In this document: piece after piece, positions 34,948 through 44,285 of the stretch | Layout: every line of letters starts with the position of its first letter | How positions within the stretch are numbered: the stretch's first letter is position 1 | Assembly (NCBI GenBank): GCA_016124845.1 | Contig: WGMW01000016.1 | Location: forward strand, 1-64,000 | Direction: 5' to 3' | DNA length: 64,000 bases | Source of the DNA: Flavobacteriales bacterium | GTDB taxonomy: Bacteria; Bacteroidota; Bacteroidia; UBA10329 | Program-made: the position numbers and the translations under genes | The notes under the pieces: generated by a model | The model's database searches: none | Told to the model about the DNA's origin: nothing | Seen by the model: only the letters and a program-made list of their open reading frames with translations

Positions 34948-37900
34948 TCAGTCAAGTGTTACATTCAGACACAGACCGCGTAGTTCGTGCATCAATACGT
35001 TGAAGGATTCTGGGATGCCAGGAGTTGGCATCGGATCTCCTTTAACAATGGCTTCGTAAGCCTTGGCACGACCCACAACGTCATCCGACTTGATGGTAAG
35101 CATTTCCTGAAGGATGTTGGCAGCACCGAAACCTTCGAGTGCCCAAACCTCCATCTCTCCCAAACGCTGACCACCGAACTGCGCCTTACCACCAAGCGGC
35201 TGCTGAGTGATGAGTGAGTATGGTCCGATTGAACGTGCGTGCATCTTATCGTCAACCATGTGGCCAAGCTTCAGCATGTAAATGATACCTACTGTTGCCG
35301 GCTGGTCGAAACGCTCACCAGTTCCGCCATCATACAGATAAGCTCTACCCAACGATGGAACACCTGCTTCAGCAATTTCGGCTTCGATCTCATCCAAAGT
35401 AGCACCATCGAAAATCGGTGTTGCGTACTTACGTCCGAGTTTTTCACCTGCCCAAGCAAGAATGGTTTCGTAGATCTGTCCGAGGTTCATCCTTGATGGT
35501 ACACCCAATGGATTCAATACGATATCTACTGGAGTTCCGTCTTCAAGGAATGGCATGTCCTCCTCACGAACGATACGGGCAACAATACCCTTGTTTCCGT
35601 GACGACCTGCCATCTTATCACCCACTTTCAGCTTACGCTTCTTAGCGATGAATACCTTGGCCAACTGAACGATTCCTGTTGGAAGCTCATCACCGATAGA
35701 CACGGCAAACTTCTTACGCTTAGATGCTCCAAGAACGTCATTCGCCTTGATGGTGAAGTTGTGAAGCAACTCCTTGATAAGGTCATTCTTGTCCTCATCA
35801 GTTGTCCATCCAGCTGGGTTGATGTTGTCGTAGTCAATAGACGAAAGCGCCTTCTGTGTGAACTTGGTTCCTTTCGGAATCAATACTTCACGCAAGTTGT
35901 TCTCCACGCCTTGAGACGTCTTACCGTTCACAAGAACGAAAAGCTTGTCAACAAGCACGTTTTTCAACTCCGCAAGGTTCTTTTCGTATTCTTCATCCAA
36001 ACGGGCAAGCACCTTCTTCTCTTCAGCCTTGGTTTTCTTGTCCTTGATGTTTCGAGAGAACAGCTTCTTATCGAGAACAACACCATTCAATGATGGAGGT
36101 GCTTTCAATGAAGCATCTTTCACATCACCTGCCTTATCACCGAAGATCGCTCTCAAGAGTTTCTCTTCTGGAGAAGGATCGGTCTCTCCTTTCGGAGTGA
36201 TCTTACCAATAAGAATGTCACCAGGACCAACCTCAGCACCGATACGGATGAGACCGTTCTCGTCAAGGTCTTTCGTTGCTTCCTCACTCACGTTCGGAAT
36301 ATCAGCGGTCAATTCCTCCAGACCACGCTTGGTATCGCGAACCTCCAAAGAGTACTCATCGATATGGATCGAAGTGAAGATGTCTTCTTTGGCAACGCGC
36401 TCAGAGATTACGATCGCATCCTCGAAGTTGTAACCTTTCCAAGGCATGAACGCCACTTTCAGGTTACGTCCGATCGCCAATTCGCCATCTTCCGTACCGA
36501 AGCCTTCGCAAAGCACCTGACCTTCCTTCACTTTCTCGCCCTTGCGAACGATCGGTTTCAGGTTCATAGTAGTACTCTGGTTGGTCTTCTGGAACTTCAC
36601 CAAGTTGTACGTCTTCAGGTCATCCTCAAAACTTACCAGTTTCTCAAGATCGTTGCGCTCGTAACGGATCTGGATCTTGTTCGCATCAACGTACTCAACA
36701 ACTCCATCCTTCTCAGCATTGATCAACACGCGAGAGTCGCGCGCAACCAATGGCTCCAGGCCTGTTCCCACAATTGGAGCCTCAGCTCTCAACAATGGAA
36801 CTGCCTGACGCATCATGTTCGAGCCCATCAACGCACGGTTCGCATCATCATGCTCCAAGAATGGAATCAATGATGCAGCAATAGATGCGATCTGGTTAGG
36901 AGCAACGTCCATCAAGTTCAAGTTGCTTGGGTTTTCCACAGGGAAATCACCTTCCAAACGCGCCTTGATACGATCGCTCTCAAATTCTCCTTTCTCATTT
37001 ACAGGAGCGTTTGCCTGCGCAATTACGTTCTGCTCTTCGTCCTCAGCACTCAAGTAAACAACATCGTCTTTCAGGCTCACCTTACCATCTTGTACCTTAC
37101 GGTATGGTGTTTCGATGAATCCAAGCTTGTTCACCTTCGCGTAAACGCAAAGAGATGAGATAAGACCGATGTTCGGTCCTTCTGGTGTTTCAATGGTACA
37201 AAGACGTCCGTAGTGCGTGTAGTGAACGTCACGAACCTCGAAACCAGCTCTTTCACGAGAAAGGCCACCAGGCCCGAGTGCCGACATTCTACGCTTGTGA
37301 GTTACCTCAGAAAGTGGATTCGTCTGATCCATGAACTGAGATAGCTGGTTGGTTCCGAAGAATGAGTTGATAACAGAAGAAAGGGTCTTCGCGTTGATCA
37401 GATCGATCGGTGTGAAAACCTCGTTATCACGAACGTTCATACGCTCACGGATGGTTCTTGCCATACGTGCAAGACCAACTCCGAACTGTGCATACAACTG
37501 CTCACCAACGGTACGTACACGTCTGTTGCTCAAGTGGTCAATATCATCCACATCGGTCTTCGAATTGATCAGCTCGATCAAATGCTTGATGATGGAAATG
37601 ATATCCTGCTTGGTCAGAACCTTCTCGGTTTCTGGTATGTCAAGACCAAGTTTTTTGTTGATACGGAAACGACCTACTTCTCCAAGATCATAACGCTTGT
37701 CAGAGAAGAACAGCTTGTCGATGATACCACGCGCTGTTTCCTCATCTGGTGGTTCTGCATTACGCAGCTGACGGTAGATGTGCTCCACCGCTTCTTTCTC
37801 GGAGTTCGAAGTATCCTTGGCAAGTGTGTTGTAAATGATGGCGAAATCTGCCGCATTCACTTCCTCGCGGTGAAGAATGATGCTCTTCACGCCTGCCTCG

Positions 37901-38757
37901 AGGATAAGGTCGATGTGTTCTTTTTCAATGATGGTCTCACGATCAAGGATCACCTCATTTCGTTCGATGGATACAACCTCTCCAGTATCCTCATCTACGA
38001 AATCCTCAACCCATGAACGGAGAACCCTTGCGGCCAGCTTGCGGCCTTTTACCCTTGCCAATCCGGCCTTGCTCACTTTTACTTCATCAGCAAGCCCAAA
38101 GATCTCAAGGATGTCTTTATCGCTCTCGTAACCGATCGCTCTCAATAGCGTGGTAACAGGAAGCTTTTTCTTACGGTCGATATACGCATACATCGCACCG
38201 TGAATGTCTGTTGCAAACTCTATCCAAGAACCTTTGAACGGAATGACACGCGCAGAGTACAATTTGGTACCGTTTGCGTGGTAGCTCTGTCCGAAGAACA
38301 CACCTGGAGAACGGTGAAGCTGCGATACGATCACACGCTCGGCACCGTTTACCACAAATGAACCTTTCGGTGTCATGTATGGGATGGTTCCCAAATACAC
38401 ATCCTGAACAATGGTCTCAAAGTCCTCGTGTTCGGGATCTGTACAGTAAAGTTTCAGTTTGGCTTTTAGAGGAACGCTGTACGTCAGTCCTCTTTCAATG
38501 CACTCTTCTATCGAGTAGCGTGGTGGGTCTATAAAGTAATCCAAGAACTCCAACACGAAGTTGTTGCGTGTATCAGTGATCGGGAAGTTCTCCGCAAACA
38601 CCTTGAACAGACCTTCGTTGTGTCGGTTCTCTGGAGTTGTCTCCAGCTGGAAAAAATCTTTAAAAGACTTGAGCTGTATCTCTAAGAAGTCAGGATAATC
38701 TACCTGGTTTTTTGTGGAAGCGAAATTCTTTCGTCCGGATTTTGTGTTCAGCGCCAA
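34948..38757 (-). CDS. rpoB: DNA-directed RNA polymerase subunit beta
   Basis: 1269 residues. Landmarks include the rifampicin-pocket region ([42 protein letters not shown], about 460-500), [10 protein letters not shown], the [10 protein letters not shown] region and the C-terminal ELRGLCLNV. The start codon is TTG at 38757 giving [15 protein letters not shown], which fits the family N-terminus. The next in-frame codon boundaries upstream contain a stop before any ATG. The spacing to rplL includes a long hairpin. Confidence 0.98.
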   Translation of the reverse strand: MALNTKSGRKNFASTKNQVDYPDFLEIQLKSFKDFFQLETTPENRHNEGLFKVFAENFPITDTRNNFVLEFLDYFIDPPRYSIEECIERGLTYSVPLKAKLKLYCTDPEHEDFETIVQDVYLGTIPYMTPKGSFVVNGAERVIVSQLHRSPGVFFGQSYHANGTKLYSARVIPFKGSWIEFATDIHGAMYAYIDRKKKLPVTTLLRAIGYESDKDILEIFGLADEVKVSKAGLARVKGRKLAARVLRSWVEDFVDEDTGEVVSIERNEVILDRETIIEKEHIDLILEAGVKSIILHREEVNAADFAIIYNTLAKDTSNSEKEAVEHIYRQLRNAEPPDEETARGIIDKLFFSDKRYDLGEVGRFRINKKLGLDIPETEKVLTKQDIISIIKHLIELINSKTDVDDIDHLSNRRVRTVGEQLYAQFGVGLARMARTIRERMNVRDNEVFTPIDLINAKTLSSVINSFFGTNQLSQFMDQTNPLSEVTHKRRMSALGPGGLSRERAGFEVRDVHYTHYGRLCTIETPEGPNIGLISSLCVYAKVNKLGFIETPYRKVQDGKVSLKDDVVYLSAEDEEQNVIAQANAPVNEKGEFESDRIKARLEGDFPVENPSNLNLMDVAPNQIASIAASLIPFLEHDDANRALMGSNMMRQAVPLLRAEAPIVGTGLEPLVARDSRVLINAEKDGVVEYVDANKIQIRYERNDLEKLVSFEDDLKTYNLVKFQKTNQSTTMNLKPIVRKGEKVKEGQVLCEGFGTEDGELAIGRNLKVAFMPWKGYNFEDAIVISERVAKEDIFTSIHIDEYSLEVRDTKRGLEELTADIPNVSEEATKDLDENGLIRIGAEVGPGDILIGKITPKGETDPSPEEKLLRAIFGDKAGDVKDASLKAPPSLNGVVLDKKLFSRNIKDKKTKAEEKKVLARLDEEYEKNLAELKNVLVDKLFVLVNGKTSQGVENNLREVLIPKGTKFTQKALSSIDYDNINPAGWTTDEDKNDLIKELLHNFTIKANDVLGASKRKKFAVSIGDELPTGIVQLAKVFIAKKRKLKVGDKMAGRHGNKGIVARIVREEDMPFLEDGTPVDIVLNPLGVPSRMNLGQIYETILAWAGEKLGRKYATPIFDGATLDEIEAEIAEAGVPSLGRAYLYDGGTGERFDQPATVGIIYMLKLGHMVDDKMHARSIGPYSLITQQPLGGKAQFGGQRLGEMEVWALEGFGAANILQEMLTIKSDDVVGRAKAYEAIVKGDPMPTPGIPESFNVLMHELRGLCLNVTLD

Positions 38758-38810
38758 GGTCTTGAATTTAGAGGTTTGTGAAATGTGTTATCTGTAAACA
38801 GGAATAGGCC

Positions 38811-38843
38811 GAGGCCAAACCGCGCTTTTACGCGGCTGGCCTC
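38811..38843. other. Hairpin between rplL and rpoB
   Basis: GAGGCCA (38811-38817) pairs with TGGCCTC (38837-38843) and CCGCG (38820-38824) with CGCGG (38831-38835) around a TTTTA-type loop. Its position matches the partial attenuator/processing hairpin known between rplL and rpoB in other bacteria. No T tract follows. Confidence 0.7.
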
Positions 38844-38868
38844 AACCTGAAAGGTCTAAGAAGTGAGA

Positions 38869-39249
38869 TTACTTAAGCTCAACTTCAGCTCCGGCCTCAG
38901 TAAGTTGAGTTTTAAGAGCTTCAGCCTCTTCCTTAGAAACGCCTTCCTTAACTGGCTTAGGAGCTCCATCAACAAGTTCCTTAGCCTCTTTAAGACCAAG
39001 ACCTGTAAGCTCTTTCACCAATTTCACAACTGCAAGCTTAGAAGCTCCAGCTGATGTAAGGATAACATCGAATTCAGTTTTCTCGTCACCACCACCAGCT
39101 TCACCACCACCGGCCGCTGGGCCAGCAACAGCTACTGCAGCAGCAGCAGGCTCGATACCGTATTCGTCTTTAAGTATCTGCGCAAGTTCGTTCACTTCCT
39201 TTACAGAAAGGCTAACGAGCTGTTCTGCGAATTCTTTAAGATCTGCCAT
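38869..39249 (-). CDS. rplL: 50S ribosomal protein L7/L12
   Basis: 126 residues. An N-terminal dimerisation domain ([25 protein letters not shown]), an Ala/Gly hinge (about 38-53) and the C-terminal factor-binding domain ([38 protein letters not shown]) are complete. It forms the ribosomal stalk that recruits EF-Tu and EF-G. It lies 60 bp after rplJ, in the usual order. Confidence 0.98.
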   Translation of the reverse strand: MADLKEFAEQLVSLSVKEVNELAQILKDEYGIEPAAAAVAVAGPAAGGGEAGGGDEKTEFDVILTSAGASKLAVVKLVKELTGLGLKEAKELVDGAPKPVKEGVSKEEAEALKTQLTEAGAEVELK

Positions 39250-39309
39250 TTTATTTAATTGTTATTCGTGTTTGACTTTAGATTAATTGATTGGTAACCG
39301 ATGTGGCGA

Positions 39310-39831
39310 TTATTCGCCTTTTTCGGCAAGTGTCTGTAGTATTCCGGCAATGTTTCTTCCAGGTGTTTGAAGCGCGGAGATAACGTTCTTCGCAGGAGAC
39401 TGCAGAAGTCCGATGATGTCTCCGATAACTTCTTCTTTCGACTTGATGTTCTCAAGTGCAGAAAGACTTCCATCACCCAAATAGATGCTTTCGCCTACCC
39501 AAGCTCCTTTCAATACAGGACGATCGCTCTTCTTTCTGAATTCTGTGATGAGTTTTGCCGGAGCATTTCCCGTCTCAGAAAGCAGAATTGAAGTGTTGCC
39601 TTTCAGTATATCATAAAGCGGAGAGAAGTCGCCTTCAACTCTTTCAAGAGCTTTTTTCAGAAGGGTGTTCTTAACCACTTTGATACCTACTTGGCGCTTG
39701 AATGCCGCTGCACGAAGCTTGTACGTATTCTCTGCATCAAGATCTGATATGTCAGCCAAGTAAAAATTAGGCGTGGCAGTAAGATCTGCTACCAGAGCAT
39801 CAATCGCTTGATTTTTCTCGTCTTTGGTCAT
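39310..39831 (-). CDS. rplJ: 50S ribosomal protein L10
   Basis: 173 residues of the L10 family, with KNTLLKKALE and KGAWVGESIY segments and a C-terminal helix that binds L7/L12 dimers. L10 with L7/L12 represses its own operon in bacteria where this was studied. The space to rplA is only 22 bp, so there is no room here for a long L10 leader hairpin of the E. coli type. Confidence 0.97.
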   Translation of the reverse strand: MTKDEKNQAIDALVADLTATPNFYLADISDLDAENTYKLRAAAFKRQVGIKVVKNTLLKKALERVEGDFSPLYDILKGNTSILLSETGNAPAKLITEFRKKSDRPVLKGAWVGESIYLGDGSLSALENIKSKEEVIGDIIGLLQSPAKNVISALQTPGRNIAGILQTLAEKGE

Positions 39832-39853
39832 TGTTCTTAGTTGCTTACCTTAA

Positions 39854-40543
39854 TTAACTTACTGATTTCACATCGACCTTAACACCTGGGGTCATTGTCC
39901 CAGAAAGAGCGATACTTTTAATGTAGGTTCCTTTGGCCGCAGATGGCTTCAGTTTGAGAAGCGTCTGGATCAACTCAGTTGCATTGTCAACGATCTTGTC
40001 TTCCGAGAAAGACATTTTACCGATGGCTGCATGAACGATTCCATACTTATCAACTTTGAAGTCGATCTTTCCGGCCTTTACATCCGAAACCGCCTTACCA
40101 ATGTCCATGGTCACTGTTCCCGCCTTTGGGTTTGGCATAAGGCCACGGGGACCCAATACTCTACCCAACGGACCCAGCTTGGCCATAACTGTTGGCATGG
40201 TTACTATAACATCTACATCGGTCCATCCCCCTTTGATCTTGTCGAGATATTCGTCAAGTCCAACGAAGTCAGCACCGGCAGCCTTCGCTTCTTCCTCCTT
40301 GTCTGGAGTACAAAGCGCAAGAACTCTTACTGATTTTCCTGTACCATGTGGCAGGCTGCAAACACCACGCACCATTTGGTTCGCTTTTCTTGGATCGACA
40401 CCGAGCCTTACGGCCAGATCGACCGAAGCATCGAACTTCGGAGCGGGCATTTGTTTCAACAGTCCTGCTGCATCGTTGAGTGTGTAAGTCTTGTCCGCTT
40501 CCACAAGCTCAAGGGCTTTCTTTCTATTCTTAGTAAGTGCCAT
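39854..40543 (-). CDS. rplA: 50S ribosomal protein L1
   Basis: 229 residues. The L1 signature is visible as [28 protein letters not shown]-like sequence ([15 protein letters not shown] then [12 protein letters not shown], about 118-145), with complete flanking domains. It binds 23S rRNA helix 77 and in many bacteria represses the L11-L1 operon by binding a similar mRNA structure. It lies 4 bp after rplK. Confidence 0.98.
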   Translation of the reverse strand: MALTKNRKKALELVEADKTYTLNDAAGLLKQMPAPKFDASVDLAVRLGVDPRKANQMVRGVCSLPHGTGKSVRVLALCTPDKEEEAKAAGADFVGLDEYLDKIKGGWTDVDVIVTMPTVMAKLGPLGRVLGPRGLMPNPKAGTVTMDIGKAVSDVKAGKIDFKVDKYGIVHAAIGKMSFSEDKIVDNATELIQTLLKLKPSAAKGTYIKSIALSGTMTPGVKVDVKSVS

Positions 40544-40547
40544 TTTC

Positions 40548-40991
40548 TTAAACTTTTTCTGGAAGTTTTCCGTTCACAGTCACTCCCATGCTACGCGCTG
40601 TTCCAGCGATCATATGCATGGCAGATTCAACAGTAAAACAGTTCATGTCAGGCAGTTTTTCTTCAGCGATAGCTTTGATCTGGTCTACTGTGATCTTACC
40701 GACTTTCGCACGGTTAGGCTCAGCAGAACCTGACTTGAGCTTGATCGCCTCTTTGATTGAGACAGCTACAGGGGGTTTTTTGACCACGAACTCGAACGAC
40801 TTGTCCGCGAACACCGTGATCACCACCGGCAAAACCTTTCCCGGAGTATCCTGAGTACGAGCATTGAACTGCTTACAGAAGTCCATAATATTGACTCCCT
40901 TGGCACCCAATGCAGGTCCTACAGGCGGAGAAGGATTAGCCGCACCACCCCGAATCTGGAGCTTGATCAATGCGCTTATCTCTTTTGCCAT
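40548..40991 (-). CDS. rplK: 50S ribosomal protein L11
   Basis: 147 residues, full-length L11: N-terminal domain with [29 protein letters not shown] and C-terminal rRNA-binding domain ending [13 protein letters not shown]. It is part of the GTPase-associated centre. It is first in the L11-L1-L10-L7/L12-rpoBC transcript order after nusG; a hairpin lies in its 86-bp upstream gap. Confidence 0.98.
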   Translation of the reverse strand: MAKEISALIKLQIRGGAANPSPPVGPALGAKGVNIMDFCKQFNARTQDTPGKVLPVVITVFADKSFEFVVKKPPVAVSIKEAIKLKSGSAEPNRAKVGKITVDQIKAIAEEKLPDMNCFTVESAMHMIAGTARSMGVTVNGKLPEKV

Positions 40992-41027
40992 GTTTAACTT
41001 TTGTTGTTTGAACTATTTATATGATAG

Positions 41028-41065
41028 ACAGCGTTGGGGGAAGCATTCTAAAGTCAAAACGCTGT
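41028..41065 (-). promoter_or_regulatory. Hairpin in the rplK leader, candidate L1-binding site
   Basis: On the minus strand ACAGCGTT and AACGCTGT form a perfect 8-bp stem around a 22-nt purine/pyrimidine-asymmetric loop, 37 nt upstream of the rplK ATG. L1 control of the L11-L1 operon is well established elsewhere and acts at this place. The stem does not obviously copy the E. coli target, so the assignment is tentative. Confidence 0.45.
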
Positions 41066-41077
41066 AATATCCTTGGT

Positions 41078-41626
41078 TTACTCTTTTTCTACTTGCATGT
41101 AGCTCAGTTCCAATGGTGTCTTCCTTCCGAAGATCTTCACCATAACCTTGAGCTTCTTCTTCTCTTCATTGATCTCTTCGATGATTCCGCTGAAACTGTT
41201 GAACGGACCATCGATCACTTTTACAGATTCGCCAATGATGAAAGGAATATTCATTTCCTCATCGCTCTCGGCCAACTCATCCACTTTTCCGAGGATTCGG
41301 TTTACCTCTGACTGACGCAATGGAACCGGAGCACCGCCTTTGGTCTCACCAAGAAACCCGATCACTCCTGTTATGTTTTTAATGATGTGAGGAATCTCTC
41401 CAATAAGATCGGCCTCTATAAGAATGTAACCGGGGAAGAAACTTCTCTCCTTACTTACCTTCTTGCCGTTTCTTATCTGAAACACCTTCTCTTTGGGAAT
41501 AAGCACCTGCGCAACATGGTCGGACATTCCAGCATGCTGAATTTCTGCCTCGATGTAATCCTTCACCTTGTTCTCCTGACCGCTAACGGCCCGTACCACG
41601 TACCACTTTTTGCTGCTCTCGCTCAT
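41078..41626 (-). CDS. nusG: Transcription termination/antitermination factor NusG
   Basis: 182 residues from ATG 41626 (MSESSKKWYVVRAVSGQENKV). The NGN domain (KWYVVRAVSGQE, then SFFPGYILIEA) and the C-terminal KOW domain (GESVKVIDGPFNSFSGIIEEINEEK) are complete. It links RNA polymerase to ribosomes and Rho. A start at 41662 would add 12 residues and overlap secE by 14 bp; the later ATG leaves a 22-bp gap and matches family N-termini better. Confidence 0.96.
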   Translation of the reverse strand: MSESSKKWYVVRAVSGQENKVKDYIEAEIQHAGMSDHVAQVLIPKEKVFQIRNGKKVSKERSFFPGYILIEADLIGEIPHIIKNITGVIGFLGETKGGAPVPLRQSEVNRILGKVDELAESDEEMNIPFIIGESVKVIDGPFNSFSGIIEEINEEKKKLKVMVKIFGRKTPLELSYMQVEKE

Positions 41627-41648
41627 CCTTGTCTTTACTTCAGTTTGA

Positions 41649-41870
41649 TCAGAATAGCTCATAGAAGAATCCTAACACTCCTTTCCAAACGGAGTCTTGT
41701 CCACCATTGATACCGAAAATGAAATCCATCAAGAAGATCATTACTGCAATGATCACCGATGCAACCGCCACGATCAAAGTGCTGTTCTGCAACTCGGCCC
41801 AAGTTGGCCAAGACACCTTGGTCATCAGCTCATTGTAAGACTCTTCTACGTATGTAATGATGTTTGCCAT
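41649..41870 (-). CDS. secE: Preprotein translocase subunit SecE
   Basis: 73 residues. The amphipathic helix SYNELMTKVSWPTWAELQNSTLIV and a single C-terminal transmembrane helix (about 32-55) are the minimal SecE of most bacteria. It stabilises SecY in the membrane. It lies between tRNA-Trp and nusG, as in many bacteria. Confidence 0.95.
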   Translation of the reverse strand: MANIITYVEESYNELMTKVSWPTWAELQNSTLIVAVASVIIAVMIFLMDFIFGINGGQDSVWKGVLGFFYELF

Positions 41871-41932
41871 TTCCTTTCTTTCCTAAAAACGGGAGATCAA
41901 CTTCTTGATATTCTCACGCCAATACTATTCCC

Positions 41933-41953
41933 CTTCGCACGGGAGGAGAGACT
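41933..41953. repeat. Duplicated copy of the tRNA-Trp 3' end
   Basis: A 21-bp sequence here (starting cttcgcacggg, ending gagagact) is identical to 42010-42030, which covers the 3' end of the tRNA-Trp gene and flanking bases. The spacing is 77 bp, close to one tRNA length. Confidence 0.8.
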
Positions 41954-42012
41954 TCCTTCGACTTCGCTCAGGATAAACTTCTCGTCTTTCTCGTGCATTG
42001 TTCTTTCTTCTT

Positions 42013-42087
42013 CGCACGGGAGGAGAGACTCGAACTCCCGACACCTGGTTTTGGAGACCAGTGCTCTACCAACTGAGCTACACCCGT
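42013..42087 (-). tRNA. tRNA-Trp(CCA)
   Basis: Cloverleaf on the minus strand: D arm GTAGCTCAGTTGGTAGAGC, anticodon stem CTGGT/ACCAG around CTCCAAA (anticodon CCA), T arm with GAGTTCGAGTCTC. The acceptor has one T-T mismatch. It sits between tuf and secE, the usual location in bacteria with this cluster. Confidence 0.93.
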
Positions 42088-42102
42088 TTATTGACGGCTA
42101 AA

Positions 42103-42126
42103 GGCATCCCGACAAGTCGGGACACC
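42103..42126. other. Hairpin between tuf and tRNA-Trp
   Basis: TCCCGAC and GTCGGGA form a perfect 7-bp stem with a 2-nt loop, extended by flanking GG/CC pairs; on the minus strand only TTT follows. It is probably a weak terminator or processing site at the end of the tuf mRNA, 16 bp before tRNA-Trp. Confidence 0.5.
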
Positions 42127-42153
42127 TTTTCACCATCAGTTATTATCTGCTCC

Positions 42154-43341
42154 TTACTTAAGGATCTCAGTGATCTGACCTGCACCTACAGTTCTACCAC
42201 CCTCACGGATAGCGAAACGTAGACCCACGTTCATAGCTACTGGCACGATCAACTTAACAGTGATTGTCAAGTTATCTCCAGGCATTACCATCTCCTGTCC
42301 TTCTGGAAGGAAGATCTCTCCAGTTACGTCAGTTGTACGCACGTAGAACTGAGGACGGTATTTGTTGTGGAACGGAGTGTGACGACCACCTTCTTCTTTC
42401 TTAAGAACGTAGATCTCAGCCTTGAACTCTGTATGTGGAGTGATAGAACCTGGCTTAGCGATAACCATACCTCGCTTGATGTCAGTTTTATCAATACCTC
42501 TAAGAAGAAGACCAACGTTGTCTCCAGCCTCTCCTCTGTCAAGGATCTTACGGAACATCTCAACACCAGTAATGGTAGAGGTCAACTTCTCCTCACCCAT
42601 TCCAAGGATCTCAACAGCATCACCTGTATTGATAACACCTGTTTCGATTCTTCCTGTTGCAACAGTACCACGACCAGTAATTGAGAACACGTCCTCAACT
42701 GGCATCAAGAATGGCTTATCAACTTCACGCTCTGGAATCTCGATCCAAGAATCAACAGCTTCCATCAACTTCATTACAGTATCAACCCACTTAGGCTCAC
42801 CGTTCAGTGCACCCAAAGCAGAACCTTGGATAACTGGAGTGTTGTCGCCATCGTACTCGTAGAAAGAAAGAAGTTCACGAACTTCCATATCCACAAGCTC
42901 CAAAAGCTCTTCATCATCCACCATGTCGCACTTGTTCAAGAACACAACGATTCTTGGAACGTTTACCTGACGGGCAAGAAGGATGTGCTCGCGGGTCTGT
43001 GGCATTGGACCATCAGTAGCAGCACAAACAAGGATGGCACCGTCCATCTGTGCAGCACCAGTAACCATGTTCTTAACGTAGTCAGCGTGACCTGGACAGT
43101 CAACGTGAGCATAGTGACGATTAGCAGTAGAGTATTCTACGTGCGAAGTATTGATGGTGATACCACGCTCTTTTTCTTCAGGAGCGTTATCAATAGAATC
43201 AAAACTTCTTGCCTCAGACAGACCGGCATCAGCCAATACTTTGGTGATGGCAGCTGTCAAGGTTGTTTTACCGTGGTCAACGTGGCCGATAGTACCAATG
43301 TTAACATGCGGCTTAGAACGATCAAAGGTTTCTTTGGCCAT
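42154..43341 (-). CDS. tuf: Elongation factor Tu
   Basis: 395 residues, full length. GTPase motifs [10 protein letters not shown] (about 19-28), the effector region [15 protein letters not shown] (G3) and NKCD (G4) are intact, followed by domains 2 and 3 ending [10 protein letters not shown]. It delivers aminoacyl-tRNA to the ribosome. It is embedded in the tRNA cluster: four tRNAs upstream and tRNA-Trp downstream. Confidence 0.99.
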   Translation of the reverse strand: MAKETFDRSKPHVNIGTIGHVDHGKTTLTAAITKVLADAGLSEARSFDSIDNAPEEKERGITINTSHVEYSTANRHYAHVDCPGHADYVKNMVTGAAQMDGAILVCAATDGPMPQTREHILLARQVNVPRIVVFLNKCDMVDDEELLELVDMEVRELLSFYEYDGDNTPVIQGSALGALNGEPKWVDTVMKLMEAVDSWIEIPEREVDKPFLMPVEDVFSITGRGTVATGRIETGVINTGDAVEILGMGEEKLTSTITGVEMFRKILDRGEAGDNVGLLLRGIDKTDIKRGMVIAKPGSITPHTEFKAEIYVLKKEEGGRHTPFHNKYRPQFYVRTTDVTGEIFLPEGQEMVMPGDNLTITVKLIVPVAMNVGLRFAIREGGRTVGAGQITEILK

Positions 43342-43425
43342 GGTTAAAGATTAATTTGGGTTATTTATTTATGTTACTGATTACTTACTAAAACTATTTC
43401 TCTCTCGCCTCTTCCGAATTATGCA

Positions 43426-43499
43426 GAGCCAATGAGGGGAATTGAACCCCTGACCTCTTCCTTACCAAGGAAGCGCTCTACCCCTGAGCTACATCGGCT
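43426..43499 (-). tRNA. tRNA-Thr(GGT)
   Basis: Cloverleaf on the minus strand with acceptor AGCCGAT/ATTGGCT, D arm GTAGCTCAGGGGTAGAGC, anticodon stem CTTCC/GGAAG around TTGGTAA (anticodon GGT) and T arm GGGGTTCAATTCCCC. It is the closest tRNA to tuf. Confidence 0.93.
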
Positions 43500-43536
43500 T
43501 TCACACCCCCACAGCTTCGGGGTTTTTCGAAAAATG

Positions 43537-43609
43537 AGCGGGAGACGAGATTCGAACTCGCGACCCTTAGCTTGGAAGGCTAATGCTCTACCAACTGAGC
43601 TACTCCCGC
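43537..43609 (-). tRNA. tRNA-Gly(TCC)
   Basis: Cloverleaf on the minus strand with acceptor GCGGGAG/CTCCCGC, D arm GTAGCTCAGTTGGTAGAGC, anticodon stem TTAGC/GCTAA around CTTCCAA (anticodon TCC) and T arm GCGAGTTCGAATCTCGT. Confidence 0.94.
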
Positions 43610-43620
43610 TTTTTTCTTTC

Positions 43621-43706
43621 TGGTGGGGAGAGAAGGATTCGAACCTTCGAAGGTAAAAACCAACAGATTTACAGTCTGTCCTCGTTGGCCGCTTGAGTAT
43701 CTCCCC
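43621..43706 (-). tRNA. tRNA-Tyr(GTA)
   Basis: 86-nt class II tRNA on the minus strand with a long variable arm, acceptor GGGGAGA/TCTCCCC, anticodon stem CAGA/TCTG around CTGTAAA (anticodon GTA), and an encoded CCA at the 3' end, unlike its neighbours. Confidence 0.94.
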
Positions 43707-43727
43707 AGCCTAATTTTTCAAAGAACG

Positions 43728-43801
43728 AGCCGGTGGAGGGATTCGAACCCCCGACCAGCTGATTACAAATCAGCTGCTCTGGCCAGCTGAGCTACACCGG
43801 C
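43728..43801 (-). tRNA. tRNA-Thr(TGT)
   Basis: Cloverleaf on the minus strand with acceptor GCCGGTG/CACCGGC, D arm GTAGCTCAGCTGGCCAGAGC, anticodon stem GCTGA/TCAGC around TTTGTAA (anticodon TGT) and T arm GGGGGTTCGAATCCCTC. It is first in the tRNA-tuf transcript. Confidence 0.94.
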
Positions 43802-43874
43802 TTTTGGCCTCTTTTCCTTTATTCATGCGGGTTACAGCGTTTTTAGCACATACAACCCCCTCGAAAAAGGACTG

Positions 43875-43906
43875 CAAATGTAAGCATTTTCTACATCGAA
43901 CAACAA
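43875..43906 (-). promoter_or_regulatory. Promoter of the tRNA-tuf operon
   Basis: On the minus strand a TTGTTG -33 region (43906-43901) lies 18 nt before the -7 box TACATTTG (43882-43875), the Bacteroidota promoter layout. Predicted transcription starts about 67 nt upstream of tRNA-Thr(TGT). The -33 region touches the A/T tract of the hpf terminator. Confidence 0.7.
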
Positions 43907-43945
43907 AAAAATCCGATGCGAAAAATTTACGCATCGGATTTTTCT
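43905..43945. terminator. Bidirectional-type terminator after hpf
   Basis: AAATCCGATGCG and CGCATCGGATTT form a 12-bp stem (43909-43920 with 43930-43941) around a 9-nt loop, with seven T following on the minus strand (the hpf/xerC direction) and a T run on the other side too. Confidence 0.85.
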
Positions 43946-43976
43946 AACAATGGCTTGTCAGCCATTGCCGAGTAGC

Positions 43977-44273
43977 TCAATGAACCTCCTTGGCCTTTTG
44001 CTTCTTAAGCTGCCTTCTCAAGGCCTCAACGGCCAGATCCGTGGCCTCTTCAAATGTTTTGCATTGGCGCTTGGCAAACAGGTCATTACCTGGCACCAAT
44101 AGCTTTATCTCCGCGATCTTGTTCTCGTGCGAACTGCTTTTATCCAAACGGAGGAACACTTCTCCATCGATGATCGAATTACTGTAGGTGTTCAACTTCC
44201 CTACTTTGCTCTCAATGAAGTTCAACAATTTGACGTCTGCATCAAAATGAATGGATTGGATCTTAACTTTCAT
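43977..44273 (-). CDS. hpf: Short ribosome hibernation-promoting factor
   Basis: 98 residues from ATG 44273 (MKVKIQSIHFDADVK). It has the HPF/YfiA domain pattern: strand-helix with FIESKVGKLNTYSNSIIDGEVFLRL, KIAEIKLLVPGNDLFAKRQCKTFEEATDLAVEALRRQLKKQK. No C-terminal dimerisation domain is present, so it is the short form. It binds in the decoding centre of idle ribosomes. An upstream in-frame ATG at 44285 is possible. It follows xerC almost directly, an order conserved in this phylum. Confidence 0.92.
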   Translation of the reverse strand: MKVKIQSIHFDADVKLLNFIESKVGKLNTYSNSIIDGEVFLRLDKSSSHENKIAEIKLLVPGNDLFAKRQCKTFEEATDLAVEALRRQLKKQKAKEVH

Positions 44274-44285
44274 GACATTCTTCAT

